A stretch of DNA of 44,707 bases, taken from assembly GCA_021848025.1 (NCBI GenBank), contig JAJZND010000025.1, forward strand, positions 1-44,707, read 5' to 3'. Both the position numbers and the translations under genes were made by a program. Shown piece after piece: positions 33,011-40,972 of this stretch (position 1 is the stretch's first letter; each line of letters begins with the position of its first letter). The notes beneath the pieces are model-generated. The model was not told where the DNA came from and ran no database searches. It saw only the letters and a list, made by a program, of their open reading frames with translations. This DNA is from Microcaldota archaeon (GTDB lineage: Archaea > Micrarchaeota > Micrarchaeia > Micrarchaeales > CABMGC01).

Positions 33011-34075
33011 TCATATCCTTCTCGCAAAGAGGGTGATTTCCTGCCTGTTGGACGGAAGCACACGGCAGAACTGTATCCTGAAATCACCTTCTAAGATTCG
33101 CTTTGTGATGGAAAGATACTTGTCTGCGTTTTTAGTTATGCACTTTACTGTCATTATCAAGATACAATTTTTAGTGAGGCTGTCTTTAAGCTCAAGCACA
33201 CTCCTTGCAGATTCTGTTGCCTCGATGTTCATGTCGTTTACCACAATGCATGCCTTGCCAGGTATTCCAAGGTTATGCAGCTTAGACGTTCCTGATTTTA
33301 TGTGGATTATGACCGGGCTCTCCGATTTCAGCAGCATTTCGCCTGCACCTTTACTATCTGTTGCCTTCTTTACAACAACCCTGCACTCACCGAGTTTCCT
33401 GTAATTCAGATCTGCAGGGTCTATGGCCAGAACCTTAAAACCTTTATCGTAGAGCACCTTGCTCCAGCCACCCGGCGACGCGCCCAGGTCAATTGCTATG
33501 CCCCTCTTCCCGCCTATATCGGATTCGTCGAGAGCTTCGTGCAGTTTGAGTTCGGCCCTGCTTATCCCAGAGTAAGCTTTCAAGTAGTGGCGCTCCGGAT
33601 TCAGAAAGGGCTTCATAAGTCCGTATACAAGGGAGTAGCCAGAGTAGCACTTCATATTTATCAGCACCGAATATGCAAGAGCCATAGGATTCTCCATGTT
33701 TATTTCGATACCTTCATTTTCAAGCCTGCTGCCCACGGTTACTTCTATGTCCTTGGCAGAGTATCCGTGCTTGGAATTTACATCATAGCATTCGTATTTC
33801 ATTGGTACATCCTTATCTATCGCAAGCTTCCTTACCGATGACTCTATGCCATAAAGATATCTCTCTTTGCTCAACTCTACAGCATCGCCGACCTCAAAGA
33901 TGCTGTATACGAAGATAAGGTTGGCCTCCTTTGCCTTCTCGACCAGACCGCTGCCGGCCTCTATTACAAAGACATTGTTAAAATTGTCCAGTATTTTAAA
34001 GGCGCAGAGAGACCTGAGCTCGTTAAGCCTGCTTTTCCTGAAGATGTAGCTTGTGAAGACAAAGTATTTGGGCAT
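33011..34075 (-). CDS. FtsJ/RlmM-like RNA ribose methyltransferase with N-terminal extension
   Basis: The C-terminal half is an RrmJ/FtsJ-type domain: IAIDLGASPGGWSKVLYDKG (194-212) as motif I, LAIDPADLN as motif II, and VVVNDMNIEATESARSV with the acidic residues of the catalytic tetrad area. Members add a methyl group to a 2'-OH in rRNA or tRNA. The N-terminal 170 residues have no clear motif but include a THUMP-like beta-alpha part, suggesting RNA binding. The exact target is unknown. The stop lies two bases from the RNase P RNA, and the gene is three bases after the zinc-ribbon gene on the same strand. Confidence 0.82.
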   Translation of the reverse strand: MPKYFVFTSYIFRKSRLNELRSLCAFKILDNFNNVFVIEAGSGLVEKAKEANLIFVYSIFEVGDAVELSKERYLYGIESSVRKLAIDKDVPMKYECYDVNSKHGYSAKDIEVTVGSRLENEGIEINMENPMALAYSVLINMKCYSGYSLVYGLMKPFLNPERHYLKAYSGISRAELKLHEALDESDIGGKRGIAIDLGASPGGWSKVLYDKGFKVLAIDPADLNYRKLGECRVVVKKATDSKGAGEMLLKSESPVIIHIKSGTSKLHNLGIPGKACIVVNDMNIEATESARSVLELKDSLTKNCILIMTVKCITKNADKYLSITKRILEGDFRIQFCRVLPSNRQEITLFARRI

Positions 34076-34077
34076 TA

Positions 34078-34902
34078 TTAATACCTGCTCCTGAGAAAGC
34101 CTGCGAGCGCCTTGCCCTTCTCAGTTAAAGCAAGATACTCTTTCTTTGCCAGCAACCCGGAGCTGCTTGATATGAGTATTCCTGCACTCAGCATATAACT
34201 TATATCATCTTCGAGCGCAAGCCTGTCTTTTGTGCCTGCAGCTTCGCCTATCAGTTTCTCCTTTCCCATGCTTCCAGAGCTTAGCCTAAGCAGCACATCT
34301 ATCGCAGAGCCTGACGCATTTCTTATTGCTATTTCGTTGCCCCCATCAAGCGCTATGCTTTCGCCGAAGGTATCTCCAAGCTTTTGCCACCTGCCAAGCG
34401 CGTATATTAAGGAAGAATAAGAGCCTGTGGTCTTCTTCTCTTCTTCCACGTCTCTCGAGTGCCTATCGCAAAGATATACTTTCATCCCATTGCTAAGATT
34501 TATGAAAACGCGTCCGAGCCTGCATTCCATGCTTGCGTAGTAGCACAGATCACATCCGGTCAATGCGTATTTAATCACTGATTTAACTCCTTTATCAGGT
34601 ATCGTGCCCTGTCTGAGCTTCGGCACGCCCATTACCCTGTAAGTATAGCCGCACTCTGAGCACGTGGAAAATACGTACCAGCCGAAGAGATGGTCTTCTT
34701 CGGCACTCACCTTGACCAGTATAGGAGGAACTGTGGGGCGGTGGGTTGTCAGATCAAGGCCTGGATTCTGTACATAATATGCCTGCTGTTCTGTGTCCTT
34801 TAGGCAGAATGGGCAGAGCTTTATTATCTTCTCGAAAGGCCTCATCTCGGTTTCCATAGTCTCTGAAAATATTGGCAAGTTATCACTAAAACGAGCTGCC
34901 AT
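34078..34902 (-). CDS. Zinc-ribbon protein with winged-helix C-terminus
   Basis: The protein begins with LCPFCLKDTEQ, then a STCSECGYTYRVM finger pair and a TGCDLCYYASMECR plus YLCDRH set, so three Cys/His clusters bind zinc. The last 90 residues (KEKLIGEAAGTKDRLALEDDISYML, read in parts, then YLALTEKGKALAGFL) look like a winged helix that could bind nucleic acid. I cannot name the family. The ATG at 34902 has a weak GGATG site and suits the TATA-like box at about 34961-34970; an ATG at 34953 would lie before the predicted transcript start. It is followed after three bases by the RNA methyltransferase, so an RNA-related role is likely. Confidence 0.65.
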   Translation of the reverse strand: MAARFSDNLPIFSETMETEMRPFEKIIKLCPFCLKDTEQQAYYVQNPGLDLTTHRPTVPPILVKVSAEEDHLFGWYVFSTCSECGYTYRVMGVPKLRQGTIPDKGVKSVIKYALTGCDLCYYASMECRLGRVFINLSNGMKVYLCDRHSRDVEEEKKTTGSYSSLIYALGRWQKLGDTFGESIALDGGNEIAIRNASGSAIDVLLRLSSGSMGKEKLIGEAAGTKDRLALEDDISYMLSAGILISSSSGLLAKKEYLALTEKGKALAGFLRSRY

Positions 34903-35045
34903 GAGTTGGCATCCTTCCGCACGCGAACAGCGTGGCTTTCTGGCAGTTTTCATGACGACAATATATGTATTACATCATCCGAGTTTATATGCATGTGGGT
35001 GTGGACTTGTATTTCGCCTCTCATGGGCGCGGGTTTTACGCGCAT

Positions 35046-35058
35046 CCTATATAAATAT
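35046..35058 (+). promoter_or_regulatory. TATA box for the small anchored protein at 35083
   Basis: TCCTATATAAATA is a clear box A, centred about 31 bases before the first ATG. Confidence 0.55.
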
Positions 35059-35082
35059 GCATTTCGATATAAATTCTTATTG

Positions 35083-35556
35083 ATGACTATAATGGATAGC
35101 CGCACCATATTGTACGCTGCAATTTCTGTGTTTGCCGTAGGCTTCGCTGCCTTTATGCTTTACGGCCGCGCAGGTGGGAGCGGCGCAGGATTCAAGAGCA
35201 ATGCCACGTATGTTACAACAGCCGTAACGCCTTCGCATGCTGGAAGGCCATCTTCTGTTCTCTTCTCAAGCACACCGTATCTCCAGTATGCCTACCTGAT
35301 TTCTGGAGGCAATCTTTCGCAGGAGGCAAAGGCCGCGCTCACCGGATTCAACATGACCTCTGATTTCCTTTCCAACGGAACTGAAGAGATAAGGATAGCT
35401 ATTCAGGGAAGCGGCCAGAATCAGACCATAATGCTGGATCCAGGCTATAAGCTGTATATTATAGAGACTACATTCAGCGACGACAGCTACGGCTTTGACG
35501 CTTCCTTAGGCGATGACGGCCTTGTTATGGTAAATCAGACAGGTTACGTGGTATAG
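35083..35556 (+). CDS. Small membrane-anchored protein of unknown function
   Basis: The 157-residue product has a short polar start (TIMDSRT), one helix (ILYAAISVFAVGFAAFMLY) and an outside domain with no Cys and several N-x-S/T sites. The motif QTIMLDPGYKLYIIETTFSDDSYGFDASLG shows a beta-strand pattern, read over residues 115-145. The family is unknown. A TATA box at 35047-35057 places the transcript start near 35078. A longer frame extends upstream to 34906 but runs through the promoter and is not used. Confidence 0.75.
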   Translation: MTIMDSRTILYAAISVFAVGFAAFMLYGRAGGSGAGFKSNATYVTTAVTPSHAGRPSSVLFSSTPYLQYAYLISGGNLSQEAKAALTGFNMTSDFLSNGTEEIRIAIQGSGQNQTIMLDPGYKLYIIETTFSDDSYGFDASLGDDGLVMVNQTGYVV

Positions 35557-35647
35557 ACAGGAACCGTGATCCAGACAAAAAGGAAAGGATAGGGAAAGAA
35601 TAAAAAGAAATTAAATGGAAAATAAATGGAAAAGAAAAGTGAAGGAC

Positions 35648-36667
35648 CTACCAGATCCTTCCCATGCTTTCCATCCTTAGAGTAGGACCATGCCTTTCCT
35701 CTTCGCGCTTTTCGCCGAATTTTGCCTTGACACCTGTAACAACAGACATTACGCGTATCTGGTCTGTCAGCTCAGGCACCATTCTTGCGCCGAAGATTAC
35801 ATTGGCATTCCCCTCCAAGCCCTCTGTTATCCCATTTCCTATCGCAGTTGCCTCGCTTATTGTGAGATTCGATCCGCCTTCGACGTGTATCAGCGCGCCC
35901 TTTGCACCATCATAATCAACAGTAAGCAACGGATGCGTCCTTGTAGATTTTATTGCCTGTTGCACACGGTCTGAGCCGTATCCTGCGCCTATGCTTATTA
36001 CTGCAGTGCCTGTGTTCCTTACGATATTGGCAAGATCTGCGAAATCAAGGTTTATCAGGCTTGGTAGCGTGATTGTATCAGCTATGCCTTTTACCGCATT
36101 CCCAGTGACATTGTCCACAAGTTCGAATGCTTTTTCTATCGGCAGGTTCGGCACATACGAGAGCAGCTTGTCGTTCTCAACTACTATGACTGAATCAGCC
36201 TGCTTGTTAAGCTGCTCAATCCCCCATTCAGCCTTCTGTTTCCTGCTCCTCTCGAGTCCGAATGGATATGTCACAGTAGCTATCACGGTCGCGCCCATTT
36301 CTTTCGCCACCTGAGCGACTATTGGAGCTGCGCCAGTCCCTGTGCCGCCGCCCATTCCTGCTGCTATGAAAACGAGGTTGTAACCCTGAAGCGAAGCCTC
36401 TATCTCTGACTTGCTCATTTCGGCAGCTTTCGCAGCAACTTCTGGAAAGCCTCCGGCTCCAAGACCACGTGTCATTTCCTTTCCCAGCAAGATCTTCTTA
36501 TTTGCGTGTATTATATTCAGATGGCCTATATCTGTGTTCATGGCTATCGTGTCTGCGCTCTTTATGCCATTTGAGTACAGCCTGTTTACCAGGTTGCTAC
36601 CCTGGCCCCCAACACCAACAACTGCCACCTTAGGTGCGAATGCATCGTAATCAAAGCTATCGGCCAT
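35648..36667 (-). CDS. ftsZ: Cell division protein FtsZ, second of two copies
   Basis: FtsZ polymerises with GTP at the division site. The 339-residue protein has the tubulin signature GMGGGTGTGAAP (GGGTGTG, 106-112), the early VVGVGGQGSNLVNRL loop, an AMNTD segment, the ETxR-like region GLERSRKQKAEWG, and the T7 synergy loop NLDFADLANI with the Asp needed for hydrolysis. A short C-terminal tail follows. Its ATG directly abuts the stop of the upstream copy, so the two are co-transcribed. The T7 loop suggests it is an active GTPase. I cannot say which archaeal FtsZ1 or FtsZ2 group it is from. Confidence 0.96.
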   Translation of the reverse strand: MADSFDYDAFAPKVAVVGVGGQGSNLVNRLYSNGIKSADTIAMNTDIGHLNIIHANKKILLGKEMTRGLGAGGFPEVAAKAAEMSKSEIEASLQGYNLVFIAAGMGGGTGTGAAPIVAQVAKEMGATVIATVTYPFGLERSRKQKAEWGIEQLNKQADSVIVVENDKLLSYVPNLPIEKAFELVDNVTGNAVKGIADTITLPSLINLDFADLANIVRNTGTAVISIGAGYGSDRVQQAIKSTRTHPLLTVDYDGAKGALIHVEGGSNLTISEATAIGNGITEGLEGNANVIFGARMVPELTDQIRVMSVVTGVKAKFGEKREEERHGPTLRMESMGRIW

Positions 36668-37726
36668 TTAGATCATCTCTATATCTGCGTAAGTCGAAGA
36701 CTTCTTCCTCTCCTCGAACTTGCCCAGTATGCTTGAGCCGCTTACTCCGGTAACTATCGCCACTATTTCAAGCTGGCCTTCATATCCAGGTATTATCCTT
36801 GCGCCCCACTTCACATTTGCCTTTGGATCCATACGCTCTGTTATAAGCTCGCCTGCTTTTATAGCGTCTCCGAGCGTCAGGTCTGATGCTCCTGATATGT
36901 GTATCAGCGCCCCCTTGGCATTCTCGAAATCAACATCAAGCAGCTTGTTCTTTACAACTGCCTCTGCTGCGGATGTCACTTTGTCATTGCCCTTGCCGGT
37001 TCCTACCGAGATGAAACCGACATCGCCGCTGCCCATTATGGATCTTACGTCAGCAAAGTCGATGTTTATCAGGCTAGGCTGCGTTATGGTCCAGACCAGG
37101 CCGCCTATTGCCTTTGCCAGTATGTCATCCGCAACTGCAAAGGCTTCGTTCATAGGCAGGTTCGGCACAAGCTTTACCAGCCTGTTGTTGTCAAGTATTA
37201 TTACGCTGTCGCTGTACTTCCTTAGCTTCTGTATGCCTTCCTCTGCCTTGACCTTCCTGACTCTTTCCAAATCGAACGGATATGTTACCATTGAAACTAC
37301 AATAGCGCCCTGCTCCTTTGCTATCTGCGCGACTACAGGTATTGCACCTGTTCCGCTACCTCCGCCCATTCCTGCGCAGAGGAAGACGAGTTGTGCTCCA
37401 TAAAGTATCTCTTCGAGTGCCTGCCTGTCCACTTCTGCAGCTTTGGCACCTACTTCAGGATCACCTCCGGCCCCAAGGCCGCGCGTTATGCTCTTGCCTA
37501 TCAAGACCTTCTTTATTCTGTCATCCAGCATCTTGAAGTGCTGCACATCAGTATTCACTGCCACGAGCTCCGTGCCTTTTACGCCCACTTTTGTGAGTCT
37601 GTTTACGGTGTTGTTTCCTCCGCCGCCTACCCCTACAGTCACAATTTTTATCTGGGGACTGAAGTTGGTGCTGTTGTCCGAAGCTTGGCTAGTTTTCCCT
37701 AACAATTCGCTTGTAAAATCTACCAT
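36668..37726 (-). CDS. ftsZ: Cell division protein FtsZ, first of two copies (GGGSGTG variant)
   Basis: The 352-residue protein is the first gene of the pair. The tubulin signature reads GMGGGSGTGAIPVV (121-127), with Ser in place of the first Thr, a difference from the second copy. The VVTVGVGGGGNNTVNRL-like start, AVNTD, and NIDFADVRSIMGSGD T7 loop are intact. It has an extra N-terminal 20 residues and a C-terminal tail (KFEERKKSSTYADIEMI). Archaea with two FtsZ proteins use them together at the division ring, with different roles. The operon starts behind a promoter with paired near-palindromes (37800-37831). Confidence 0.96.
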   Translation of the reverse strand: MVDFTSELLGKTSQASDNSTNFSPQIKIVTVGVGGGGNNTVNRLTKVGVKGTELVAVNTDVQHFKMLDDRIKKVLIGKSITRGLGAGGDPEVGAKAAEVDRQALEEILYGAQLVFLCAGMGGGSGTGAIPVVAQIAKEQGAIVVSMVTYPFDLERVRKVKAEEGIQKLRKYSDSVIILDNNRLVKLVPNLPMNEAFAVADDILAKAIGGLVWTITQPSLINIDFADVRSIMGSGDVGFISVGTGKGNDKVTSAAEAVVKNKLLDVDFENAKGALIHISGASDLTLGDAIKAGELITERMDPKANVKWGARIIPGYEGQLEIVAIVTGVSGSSILGKFEERKKSSTYADIEMI

Positions 37727-37741
37727 TTGATCGCCTGTGTA

Positions 37742-37768
37742 TCCTATTTATAGCTATATTTAAATACT
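37742..37768 (-). promoter_or_regulatory. Promoter of the ftsZ pair
   Basis: On the minus strand this reads AGTATTTAAATATAGCTAT followed by AAATAGG, with two box A candidates, TTTAAATA and CTATAAATA, 25-35 bases before the ATG at 37726. One AAGTAT half-site of the upstream repeat overlaps it. Confidence 0.5.
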
Positions 37769-37799
37769 TTTTGTCGGGTTTTATTATAGTGGAATTCTT

Positions 37800-37831
37800 A
37801 TACTTAAGTATTAATTTATATACTAAAGTAT
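37800..37831. repeat. Two 12-bp near-palindromes, likely operator, upstream of ftsZ
   Basis: ATACTTAAGTAT (37800-37811, perfect palindrome) is repeated as ATACTAAAGTAT (37820-37831, one mismatch) with 20 bases from start to start, about two helical turns, on the same DNA face. A third half-site, ATACTT, lies near 37762. They sit 75-105 bases upstream of the first ftsZ start. This is the typical form of a dimer-binding site. Confidence 0.55.
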
Positions 37832-37881
37832 GCAAGAAATAGATTTTGATATTTAAATGGATGGGGGTCCTGACCTTTATA

Positions 37882-39663
37882 TCATTCTCCCTGAGCTGTC
37901 ACTTTTGTCTTCTTCTGCGAAGCGTAGAGCTCCATTATCTCCTTAGTTGTCGTCGAGTCTTCAGGCTTCTTGTCCTCCCTTACTCCGTCGCTTGTTATCC
38001 TGGGAAACCTGAGTGCGAAGCCTGTTTCGTTATTGCCAGGTTCCTCCCTTCCGCACGTGTGCATTGGAGAGCGCGTTATCTCATCTGCACGCACAGTGAC
38101 CACATACTCCGGATCCACCCAGAAATCAGGTTTCATCAGGGAATCTACACGCGCAGGCTTATTCTTGACCTTCGACTTGCTAAGCAGTTTCTTGAACGAC
38201 TTCATCTGCTCCTCAGTGAAGCCTGTCCCTATCTTTGTTATTGTTTCGAAGACGTCCCGCCTCTCGTTGTAGACAGCTGCAAGCAAGCCGCCGAACTCGA
38301 ATTCAGCCCTCGAACCTTTTCCAAGATAGTAGCCAACTATAGTTAAGTCTATGGTGTCTGAAAGTTCTCCTTTGTAGCTTCTCTTCAGCTTTATCCAGCT
38401 GAACTTCCTTGCGCCTGCTATGTATGGTGCATCGAGATCCTTGGCTACTATCCCCTCTAGACCATCCCCCACTTCCTTTTCGAAATAAACGTCCAGCTCC
38501 TTAGGCGTATTAACGATTATCCTGTCTGACGGCCTTATCAGGCCATTCTTGCTTAGCAAAGATTCGAGAAGCCGGCGCCGCTCCTCCATCGGCATGCCAA
38601 GGCAGTCTTTTCCATTCACCAACATTACGTCATATGCAAAGAGGTGCAGAGGCATCTCGATGCTCTTCGCTTCTATATCGTGCTTCCTCTTTCTCTGTAT
38701 GGTTTCCTGGAATGGCCTGAACTCACCAGTAGCTTCATTGAATGCTATTGCCTCGCCGTCCAGTATGGCTTCTTCGGCATGAACTTCGGAGAGCGCAGCT
38801 TTCGCTATCTCGGGAAACATCTCGGTTAGGCGCTCAAGGTTCCTGGAGAAGATCTCAACCTTCTTATTCTTCCGGTCTATATGGACTTGAGCTCTCAGTC
38901 CATCGTATTTGGCTTCGACCGCACATCTGCCATGCATGCGCTTGAGGATCTCTTCCGAAGTGGGAAGGCGCTCTGCCAGAGCAGGGCGCACAGGACTGAA
39001 GAGCGAGACCTTTACCGATTCTATGCCCCCCATGCCTTCATTTGCAAGGATCTCGCCTATTCTTCCTAGATCTCCGCAGATATTATATGCATTCTCAAGT
39101 GTTTGCTTTCCCGTCCTTTCGCCGGTGGCATAAAGCGAGAGCGCCTCCAGTATAGTTGCATCGCCTGCTCCAAGGCGCAGGGTGCCAAGCGCGAGCCTTA
39201 TGATATATCTTGAACTTAGGGGTGAGGATCCTGCAAGAAGATTCACAAGTTGCTTAATCTTGTCTTCCTGGCTGCCGGAACCTGATGTCTTTGCAATCTT
39301 GAGCATTGCCTGAAAAACGTCAGCCACCCCGTACTTTCTCTCCTCGATGCGCCTGAGCCTGCTCTTCCCTCTGAATTCTTCTGCTGTTGCTCCGAGGTCA
39401 CCGGTTTTGTGAAAGCTCGCCACTACCTCTTCCCTGCTGAAACCTGAAGCATAGGCTATAGCTTGCTCTGCAAGCTTTTCTGCTATGCCAAGTTGTATGC
39501 CTGCAAACGGAGGCCCCATTGCGCCCTGCGTCATGTATATAAGCGGCTTCATCTCCTTTTTTTCGGTCTTCCCGAACAGCTCGCAGAGTATCTCAACCAT
39601 GGCCAGCCTTGATTGCGTGCCTTCAAGTCTCTCGTAATAAGTTGCAGCTTCTTCGAAAAGCAT
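37882..39663 (-). CDS. lig: ATP-dependent DNA ligase
   Basis: The enzyme seals nicks in DNA through a ligase-AMP. The 593-residue protein has an N-terminal DNA-binding domain (1-230), then motif I EAKYDGLRAQVH with the AMP-binding Lys252, a FSRNLERLTEMFPEI segment (motif III area), ILDGEAIAF, DGLEGIVAKDLDAPY (motif IV), and WIKLKRSY (motif V). The C-terminal OB domain ends with FALRFPRITSDGVREDK, typical of archaeal replicative ligases. Length and order match archaeal Lig1. It lies between the ftsZ operon and the divergent pilus-like operon and is transcribed alone. Confidence 0.97.
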   Translation of the reverse strand: MLFEEAATYYERLEGTQSRLAMVEILCELFGKTEKKEMKPLIYMTQGAMGPPFAGIQLGIAEKLAEQAIAYASGFSREEVVASFHKTGDLGATAEEFRGKSRLRRIEERKYGVADVFQAMLKIAKTSGSGSQEDKIKQLVNLLAGSSPLSSRYIIRLALGTLRLGAGDATILEALSLYATGERTGKQTLENAYNICGDLGRIGEILANEGMGGIESVKVSLFSPVRPALAERLPTSEEILKRMHGRCAVEAKYDGLRAQVHIDRKNKKVEIFSRNLERLTEMFPEIAKAALSEVHAEEAILDGEAIAFNEATGEFRPFQETIQRKRKHDIEAKSIEMPLHLFAYDVMLVNGKDCLGMPMEERRRLLESLLSKNGLIRPSDRIIVNTPKELDVYFEKEVGDGLEGIVAKDLDAPYIAGARKFSWIKLKRSYKGELSDTIDLTIVGYYLGKGSRAEFEFGGLLAAVYNERRDVFETITKIGTGFTEEQMKSFKKLLSKSKVKNKPARVDSLMKPDFWVDPEYVVTVRADEITRSPMHTCGREEPGNNETGFALRFPRITSDGVREDKKPEDSTTTKEIMELYASQKKTKVTAQGE

Positions 39664-39714
39664 ATTTAATGCCCCTATTATGTCTTTAGATTATGAAAAG
39701 CTATTTAGTTATTC

Positions 39715-39727
39715 TTTCTATATACTA
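39715..39727 (+). promoter_or_regulatory. TATA box for the pilus-like operon
   Basis: TTTCTATATACTA is centred about 26 bases before the ATG at 39748. The operon mRNA would be leaderless. The ligase gene on the other strand starts about 50 bases to the left. Confidence 0.5.
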
Positions 39728-39747
39728 ATGACTTGACATAGGTAAAT

Positions 39748-40956
39748 ATGATGGCGTCTGGTGAAATAGTAACTGGAATAGATGCCCTTTTAAAATATAT
39801 TAATGAACATGGAGAAACTGGTGGGGCTTCACTTGCTATGGCCCTTGGAATAAGCGAGAAGACTGTAGAGGATTGGGCAAACATACTTGAAAAAGCCAAC
39901 ATGATAAAGATTACATACAAAGTCGGCAAGATGTATGTATCTCCGCGCCAGATGTCCAAAGAGGACATGAACGCGGAAAAATCGAAGATAGAGGTACAGC
40001 GCACTACACTTGAGAATGATGCTAAACATCAGCTCTCGGCGATGCAGCAGCTAGAGGGGAAGCTCCAGGAATTCAACAAATCCATAAGCAATATAGAGCA
40101 GGTATTTAACAGGAGCACCGGAAAGGAGGTAAAGGACGGCCTTGAGAGGATAAAGAGAATAGATGACGAAGTGCGGTCGAAGTTCAATTCGATCAAGCAG
40201 AGCAAGGAAGCGATAGAGAAGATGGAAGGGGAGCTGAATGGCAAGCTTGAGGCTCTAGACAACAGGATAAATGCGACACCAGTAGGGATAGAGCAGCAGT
40301 ACAATGAGGCGAGAAAGATAATACAGGAGATGACTGGCGCAATAACGGATTCTGAGAAACAGGTTAAGGATATACTTAATAGATTCGAAGCAGAGAGCAG
40401 GGAGCAGAAGGACAGGATATACGAAGTAGCAAAGATGATAAAGAATCAGAGGAAGGAGCTCCAGGGGCTGGTGTCTGAGCAGGGCAGGTATTTTTCAGGC
40501 TACCAGAAGGATTATCAGGAGTACACCAAAAGGGCAGGCGAGATAAAGAATGCCATTGTAAAGGAGAAGCAGGCCCTCTCCCAAGATCTTTCCGATAACA
40601 AGAACAGTCTAACTGCAATGTACAATGCTGCTACTGAAGAATTTAATAAAATCAATGAGACTATCGAGCAGGAACGTACAAAATTTGGCGAACTGGGCAA
40701 ATTCATGGAACAGATAAACGGCTTGAAAAAAGAGATAGAGGAAATAGCGAAGGAGAAAGAGGAGGTGGAGAAAGCTCTGAATGAGATAATAGTGAAGGCT
40801 GGAGCGATAAGCTCCATTTCCGGAGGCGACCTCAGCAAGAAGCAGGATGAGATAGGCTCCATCAAGAAAAAATCAGCTGATGCATCGCAGAAGATAAAGG
40901 GTATCTTTAGCAAAACAGATAGATTAAAAGAGGGCATAGACAATATTTCTAAATAG
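39748..40956 (+). CDS. Helix-turn-helix coiled-coil protein heading the pilus-like operon
   Basis: The first 70 residues fold as a winged or simple helix-turn-helix (GASLAMALGISEKTVEDWANILEKANMIKI). The remaining 330 residues are a long, charged coiled coil with heptad-like repeats (for example EKANMIKITYKVGK..., KRAGEIKNAIVKEKQALSQDL), broken only by short turns. There is no membrane helix. It is the first gene of an operon with the secretion ATPase and membrane proteins, so it may be a soluble scaffold or a regulator of the system. Similar HTH-plus-coiled-coil proteins precede pilus-like ATPases in some small archaea, as I recall. The second ATG codon (39751) is an equal start. Confidence 0.6.
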   Translation: MMASGEIVTGIDALLKYINEHGETGGASLAMALGISEKTVEDWANILEKANMIKITYKVGKMYVSPRQMSKEDMNAEKSKIEVQRTTLENDAKHQLSAMQQLEGKLQEFNKSISNIEQVFNRSTGKEVKDGLERIKRIDDEVRSKFNSIKQSKEAIEKMEGELNGKLEALDNRINATPVGIEQQYNEARKIIQEMTGAITDSEKQVKDILNRFEAESREQKDRIYEVAKMIKNQRKELQGLVSEQGRYFSGYQKDYQEYTKRAGEIKNAIVKEKQALSQDLSDNKNSLTAMYNAATEEFNKINETIEQERTKFGELGKFMEQINGLKKEIEEIAKEKEEVEKALNEIIVKAGAISSISGGDLSKKQDEIGSIKKKSADASQKIKGIFSKTDRLKEGIDNISK

Positions 40957-40972
40957 AAGTTCGTGAGGCTTG

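Noticed and set aside
36720-37403. Long open frame opposite the first ftsZ gene
   Set aside because: It mirrors ftsZ codons; such antisense frames are common opposite strongly biased genes.
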